Source: Ricinus communis
Lineage: Eukaryota; Streptophyta; Magnoliopsida; Malpighiales; Euphorbiaceae
DNA: 64,000 nt
Assembly (NCBI RefSeq): GCF_019578655.1
Contig: NC_063263.1
Span: 5,652,001 to 5,716,000 of the forward strand
Direction: 5' to 3'
Below, in pieces: positions 58,140-64,000 of the stretch. The first letter of the stretch is position 1. Every line of letters begins with the position of its first letter. A program made the position numbers and the translations under genes. Under the pieces are notes generated by a model. That model was not told where the DNA came from and made no database searches. It saw nothing but the letters and a program-made list of their open reading frames with translations.

Positions 58140-61082
58140 TGTAATACCCGAAATTTTTATATATCTAATAATAATTTTTTATTTAAGTTAACTTTAGCTT
58201 TATTTTTATTCGGTTTAATTGGAATGATTTAAATACAAATTTTGAATTTTAATGTTAGACAAATAAATGAGTTACTTTCCATATCCAATTAGTTTGAAAT
58301 TTTAAGAATTAATTAAGTAAATTATTTGAAGGGTAGATTATATTTTTGGTTATTCTAATTTTTCCCCAATGTATATGTATATGTATAAATAAAATTATAT
58401 ATATTAGAAAATTTTGGAAGAAATTGTAAAGGATGTTTTTATAAAAGAATTTTGAGAAAATTGGTATTTTAATTAATTAGTGGTATTAAATTTTAAGTTG
58501 GAGATTTATTATTTAAATTAATTTTGTGTTAGGACTAAATTGGGAAATTATTTTGGAATAAGAATTGAAAGTATAATTTTATTTTTATGGGGTTTTAATG
58601 GAAGTTTGTGAGTTTGGTGTCGGTCGGGGTATTTTTGTAATTGTGTATTTTCAATAATTTTAATTTGGCCCAAAGTGAATAGTTAGGGGCTAAATTGAAA
58701 GGCTAAAAAGAAGTTTTGGGGTTAAATTGGAATTTTGTAGGATGAAATTGTAAGTAATTAAGAAAGTTGAGGGACCAAACTGTAATAAAGAAAAGTTCAG
58801 GGGCAAAATGTCGATATTGAAAGGAAATGAATCAGGGAGAGAGAGTGCAGTGTCGGGAAGAGAGAGAGAGAGAGAGGCTGGCACAAGAAGTAGAATCGCT
58901 GACGTGTGGCAACGGCCTTCGGCCTTCCTACCGATCTTGGTGGAGATCGGCTCCCCTCGAAGAGAGCTTTCTTTTGGCAGTAGCGGCAACGCCTGTGGTG
59001 GCCGGAGACGGAAGATCCGGTGGAGAGAGAAAGTAGGGGGCAGCCGCGTTTTTGGACTTTTCCGGCGAGCTCCGGCGAGCTATGGATGATCGGAGGATGT
59101 ATCCCGACTCTCCTCAGCTCAAACTTCACAATGGCACCAGTTTTGTAGCGATCGGACTTCATTTGCAATCGACAGCCGAGATCGTCCGTAAATCTCTCCA
59201 GACAATCAGGTGTCAGATTGGAAAATCAGAAGCGGGGATCGTCATCAGCGCGTCGTTGTGAATCTGATGATGTGTTCGGATCGTCGATCGGACTCCGCGA
59301 GTCGACCGAGCGTCTCGGTAATTATCTCTGGCCCGTTAATTTTGGAATTATTTGATTTAATTTGTGTGTCTAATGATTGTGTTGAGTATTTGATGATATT
59401 TGTGAGTCATAAATAATTGTCTGTCAGTTTGCCTACCTCGTGTTTTGTGCTTTGTAGCGGAGTTGGGAAATAGTAAAGTCTGGGGACCCGACTCCCGTTG
59501 TCTAGATTGTTGGATATTTGTAGTATTTTTCTGGCAGGTCCTTGACCCATTTTTATGGGGGGTAATGTCCTGTTGTAGGGGAGGTTCTGCCGGATTTTCG
59601 GTAGAATTCTCCCGAGTCGAGATTCTTAGACAGTCAGTTCTAGGAGTCTAGACCTAGGATTAATGATCGATTGTTTCAACATAATTGATAAATTATTTTT
59701 CCGTGATTAGATGATCTGTCTATTCGGCTCGCTCCAACCGAGGCATCGGAGCAGATCTAGAAGGTCGCCAAAAACTTGTGAGTTAAAGTCACTTAATCGT
59801 TGCACTATTGCTAAGTCTGAATTTAATATGCTATTTTGGAAGTTTATGCTTAATATGGTTATTAGTATCGCAACGTAAATAATTTCACTGGATTATTAAT
59901 TATTGAAGATAATATAAGTATTATTATAGTAATGTTATAATAATACCAAATATTATCAGTTTTCCACATGAGTTGCATGATGTCTTACTCTAAATTGTTA
60001 ATCGTTATTTTGATATGGTTGAATGACTTCTTTAGACAATAATATTTATTAAATGTAGTGATTGCGATTTGGAAAATGTGGCTTGTAGAACATGCCGCCT
60101 GATGGGTTACATCAGGACCGCGTGCGCACCGGTAATGATCATGGACGGGTAATAAGATTTTTATGTGTTCGCCCTGGTCGAGCATGGCTCTCTGGGCTGA
60201 TTTGAGTGAGATGCAGGAGTAAAGGACCCTGGTCGAGCTTCGCTCTCTGGGCGCCAGTCCTATTGGAATGATATGCCGGAGTAAAGGTCCTTGGTCGAGC
60301 ATTGCTCTCTGGGCGCCGGCATACTTGGATACTTAAGTGACCAGACTAAAGGTAAGGTCCCTGGTTGAGCATTGCTCTCTGGGCGCCAGTCTTATTGGAT
60401 TAAGAGAGCCAAAATGGCTACTAGAATTTGGGGTTAGGGTTCTACTGAGCCACTCGTCCAGTAAAAGTAAAAATAAATTTTATTTATTTATTCAATAGGG
60501 TATGATTATAATATGTGTTGTATTTACGTGCATGGTTGATATATTGATTCGAATTATTAATATTTTCTGTGAAGAAAGCAATAGGGTATGATTATAATAT
60601 AGGTTGTATTTATGTGCATGGTTGATATATTGATTCGAATGATTAATATTTTCTGTGAAGAAAGCAATAGTCTCTAGATTATTTGATTTTAACTCACTCT
60701 CGAGACTGACAGTCTCCATTTACTGTTTTTCAGATTCGTGACTGTTAGTCTTCCCGCGACTCTTACTCAGTAACCCGACTTCTTCATCATCGGGTGGTGT
60801 TTGATTTGGTATGTCAAATTGTAAAAATCTTAAATTCTCCGCAGTTGCAATAGTAGAGGTATCAGTTGTAAATTTTATGAGTTTCGGGTCTCGCCTAATT
60901 TTTCTAGCAGACTGAAGTAATTATGTAAAATGTAACTATTAAGATAATTTGTGGCTTTAATAATATTAATTTGAGATGAGATTTGTTTGAGTTATGAGTT
61001 TCAGGCTTACTACGGGATTCGGTGGTCTTACGCCTACCCATTCCCTAGTGCCGGTCACGGGCCCACAGGTGGGGTCGTGATA
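58140..61082 (+). mobile_element. Solo LTR of the 3508-10835 element family
   Basis: A 2943-bp LTR in plus orientation, starting TGTAATACCCGAAATTTT and ending GGGGTCGTGATA, where the terminal CA has become TA. It is flanked by a perfect 5-bp duplication AAATT (58135-58139 and 61083-61087), with no internal region or second LTR. It therefore formed by recombination between the two LTRs of a former full element. It carries the GC-rich core (about 58800-59320), a GA run (58860-58877), the hairpin repeats (about 60170-60390) and the block near 59410-59460 that the left LTR at 3508 lacks. It is more diverged from the other two copies than they are from each other. Confidence 0.88.
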
Positions 61083-61087
61083 AAATT

Positions 61088-62003
61088 AAATTAAACAATC
61101 ATATCTTAATATAGTGAAATAATCTAGACACCAAGTTGACAAGTTCACTATGAATGAGAAAGATCATGCTAATCTTGTGCGTTAAAAATAAAATCTTTTA
61201 TCGACCATTCAAATGAGATTAATACGAGTAAATTTTTTATTTTTAATATAGTTTAATTTTAGTGTCTAATAGTAATAATAACTTTCAATTATTTATTTTA
61301 TTTAAAAATATAAAATCAAACTACATAGTAATTTAATAATATTAAATAAAAAGTATTTTTAATATGTTTTAATTTTTTAAATTAAATTATGCTAAAAGAT
61401 AAAAAATAGAAACAAGTAAAAGAATGTTAAATTTATTATTTTAATTAGATACTAGAATTAATTTGTGCTAAAAATAGAATTTTACTCTAATTTGATATTA
61501 AAATAAATTGAATGATCAAATTATAATATTAAATTACCAACTTAATTTTTCGACTAACGCAGAAGGCATACATAGAAGGGGAAGTAATTAGTTTTATTAA
61601 AAGAGAGCTTAATATAATTATAAAAAATAGAGACCGGGTCATATATTAGACCAAATATCGGGTAAATAATATTTAACCCAGAAATATATTCATTAGATTT
61701 TTCTGATGATGGATTTACTTGAGCTAAATAGGACATGAGTTAAAGTTGAAGGGCTAAAGTGAGCAGTTGTCCAATTTGCAATTCATAACGTTGATACGTA
61801 TTTTACATGCAGATTCAACGACAACTCGAATGATTGTCGTTTATTAGTATAAACGATTCATGCATTACAGAAACCCCGAATCTTCCTGCTCCACCGCCAC
61901 GATACCAGACGCAACTTTTTAAATCCTCTAGGGATTCTCAACCATTTTTCTTAAGATCCAACGGTCCAACACCAGTCCTTTTAAATCTCAGATCCCTCTT
62001 TTA
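61088..62003. other. Intergenic DNA upstream of the choline kinase gene
   Basis: AT-rich up to about 61740, then of more balanced composition, as expected for a promoter-proximal region. There is no gene. Confidence 0.5.
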
Positions 62004-62010
62004 TAAAACC
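62004..62010 (+). promoter_or_regulatory. TATA box of the choline kinase gene
   Basis: TATAAAA followed by a C-rich stretch, with a likely transcription start near 62035. It lies upstream of a pyrimidine/purine-mixed leader that ends in a donor site at 62147. Confidence 0.5.
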
Positions 62011-62146
62011 CCCTCCTACTTCATGCTCTTTCCCACAAATTTTCATAACCGTTCGCCGGAGACGAAGAAGCAAAAAAAAAGTTCCGGCGAGAAGTCGGGA
62101 CCTTATTCTTTATTATTTATTTTTTAAAAAATATCTCATTGAAAAG

Positions 62147-62503
62147 GTTAGTATTATTATCTATTGAATTCGCTGAAATTTTATTTAATTTATGGATTTT
62201 GATGAGGCCGTGTTTGGTGGCTTTAAAATTAGAGTATGTAAACTAGAAGTGAGTGTTTACTATTAAAGATACCATTTTTTTGGTGTTGTCATTTGATTTA
62301 ATTCATAGATTCGTATTTAGTTGCTTTGAATTAATTTTTACAGGAAGTTATAAACCAGAATATCAATTATCAAAGACACTATTTTTTTTTCTTGTACTGA
62401 TTTGTTTGTAGAAAGTTTGACAAATAGATGAATTTAGTGACTATAGGAAGTTAAATTTATTCTCTTGTTAATTTTGTTTGTTGGGATTTTTTCTTTATTT
62501 CAG
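62147..62503 (+). other. Probable 5'-UTR intron of the choline kinase gene
   Basis: The leader reads GAAAAG then GTTAGT at 62147, and a pyrimidine-rich tract ends TTTATTTCAG at 62503, 64 bases before the ATG. The intervening DNA is T-rich, as plant introns are. This is a boundary prediction only. Confidence 0.5.
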
Positions 62504-62567
62504 ATTAGACTATTGACTTCAAAAAATTACAGTCTTCAGTGTATCTTTTGGTGGAAATTTTGTTACC

Positions 62568-64000
62568 ATGGGTGCTGTGGAGAATGCAATAGTGAATAAA
62601 GAAAGTAGAATACCATTAGAGGCAAAGGAGATCTTAAAGTCAATAGCTTCAAAATGGGAAGATGTGGTTGATGCAAATGCATTGCAGATTATACCTCTTA
62701 AAGGTGCAATGACTAATGAGGTTTTTCAAATAAAGTGGCCAACAAAAACTGAGAATGGTTCACATAAAGTTCTTGTTAGGATTTATGGTGAGGGTGTAGA
62801 GATTTTCTTTGATAGGGATGATGAGATCAAGACTTTTGAATTCATGTCTAAGCAAGGGCAAGGCCCTCGGCTTCTTGGGCGGTTCTCAAATGGGCGAATC
62901 GAAGAGTTCATACATGCTCGGGTACTGTTTTCTTAAGTTTGGAATCGAAGCTAAATGTATTTTTATATTATTTTATTTTATTTTATTTATTTGTTATGAG
63001 AATATATAGATGTGTGTTTGTGAAGATAGTATTAGACTGTTAGCTTTCATTGGTAAGTGGTAACATAATGATTGATGAAGAGATTGCATTGTATAGATAC
63101 TTTATTCCCTTTCTGAAACAAATATTGCTTGACTTTTACATCTGTGAATTTCAGACACTATCAGCATGTGATTTGCGTGATCCAGATATATCTGCCCTTA
63201 TAGCAGCTAAATTGAAGGAGTTTCATGGTCTTGAGATGCCTGGTTCAAAGAATGTCAGCCTGTGGATTAGGTTGCGGTATGTTCCTTTGCCTTTCTTTTT
63301 TCTGTTATGATGTGCATGAGGTTACTGGTTAAATGTGTTTCCTTTTTGTGTTCTTCAGTCTTTTGTTGCAGTTATCTTAATTCTTGTTGATTTTCCAGAA
63401 ATTGGCTGAATACAGCTAAGAGTATGTGTCCTCCTGAAGAAGCTAAAGCCTTTCACTTGGATACCATCGAGGTGGAAATTTCATTATTGGAAAAGGAGCT
63501 CTCTGGAGATCAAAGAATTGGTTTTTGTCATAACGATTTACAATATGGTAACATCATGATTGATGAAGAGACTAAAGCAATAACCATAATAGTGAGTTTA
63601 ACTGTTGTTTGATAGTTATGGAATCCAGAAATTTTAGTAGTCCACTTCAAAACATTCTAGTTTGTAAAAATGTCAGCAAGTATATTTGACCATTCTGTTT
63701 TCCTCTTGGGTTCAATTCCTAATTGGTGTTCTAACTTGAATTGATACTCATTCCAAACTATGCGATATAGCAACAGGGAATGGGCTGGGTCATCTCTGCA
63801 ATTTCATAAATAGAGGAGGTAGATCTATTGTGTAACGGCTGTAAATTGACAAAGTAATTGGCAATGGAACTTCTCTTTTCTAAGGAACAAAGATGATAGT
63901 GCCTCAGATACCATCCTTATTTACTTGGTGCCTAATCAACGAGCTGTTTTGCTGATTAAATGCTCTCTTTCTCAGGATTATGAATATTCAAGTTACAATC
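62568..64000 (+). CDS. Choline/ethanolamine kinase, partial at window end
   Basis: Cytosolic enzyme that phosphorylates choline (and often ethanolamine) with ATP, the first step of the Kennedy pathway to phosphatidylcholine. Exons 62568-62921, 63155-63276, 63399-63591 and 63976 onward join in frame with GT-AG introns, giving at least 231 residues of an expected 340-380. The N-terminal part has the phosphate-loop-like region [15 protein letters not shown] and [20 protein letters not shown]. The Brenner (catalytic) motif is [14 protein letters not shown] (about 196-209, H-x-D-x4-N), followed by IDYEYSSYN, the start of the choline-kinase signature that holds the metal-binding aspartate. The start ATG sits in a good context (ACCATGG). 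The remainder lies beyond the window. Choline against ethanolamine preference cannot be decided from this part. Confidence 0.93.

Noticed and set aside
1..64000. CRISPR array, prokaryotic operon or integrated virus
   Set aside because: No spaced identical repeats, no Shine-Dalgarno-led gene runs and no viral capsid or replicase genes were seen. All repeats are explained as plant transposons, microsatellites or tandem duplications.

Overview
The window is nuclear DNA from a flowering plant. The genes have many spliceosomal introns, the intergenic DNA is very AT-rich, and there are Ty3/gypsy and Ty1/copia retroelements, LINE debris and several MITE families. Protein sequence points to a eudicot. 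A closer placement, for example in Malpighiales, would be a guess. No prokaryotic or viral gene cluster is present and no unknown multi-gene system was found. What is new here is mostly transposon structure and hand-built gene models.

Layout. (1) 1-3.5 kb: AT-rich DNA and an intronless cytosolic sulfotransferase gene on the minus strand. (2) 3.5-10.8 kb: a complete non-autonomous LTR retrotransposon, minus orientation, with a perfect 5-bp target duplication, 2.9-3.0 kb LTRs, PBS, polypurine tract and an internal region of only 1.44 kb that keeps a decayed pol tail. (3) 10.8-21.2 kb: gene-free DNA with several MITEs, a paired G-box, a decayed transposon-type gene (about 16.0-18.2 kb) with its own tandem repeats, and a 764-bp foldback element with an 11-bp target duplication. 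(4) 21.2-26.8 kb: an 11-exon minus-strand gene for a 1011-residue protein with C-terminal tandem BRCT domains and an E2F-type site just upstream. (5) 32.4-49.8 kb: a 38-exon minus-strand gene for RNA polymerase III second-largest subunit (NRPC2, 1152 residues). Its introns carry an hAT-like MITE, another inverted-repeat element, a LINE fragment, a compound microsatellite and a GC-AG splice donor. (6) 51-58 kb: repeats and a copia element that lost its reverse transcriptase. (7) 58.1-61.1 kb: a solo LTR of the same family as the 3.5-10.8 kb element, opposite orientation, with its own 5-bp duplication. (8) 62.0-64.0 kb: the first half of a choline/ethanolamine kinase gene on the plus strand, running off the window.

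The host genes act in unrelated pathways: sulfation of small molecules, BRCT-mediated genome maintenance, Pol III transcription, and phospholipid head-group synthesis. There is no operon-like logic. The exon models were built by joining GT/GC-AG boundaries that keep the reading frame. Both multi-exon genes give coding lengths divisible by three, which supports the models, but UTRs and transcription starts are not determined.
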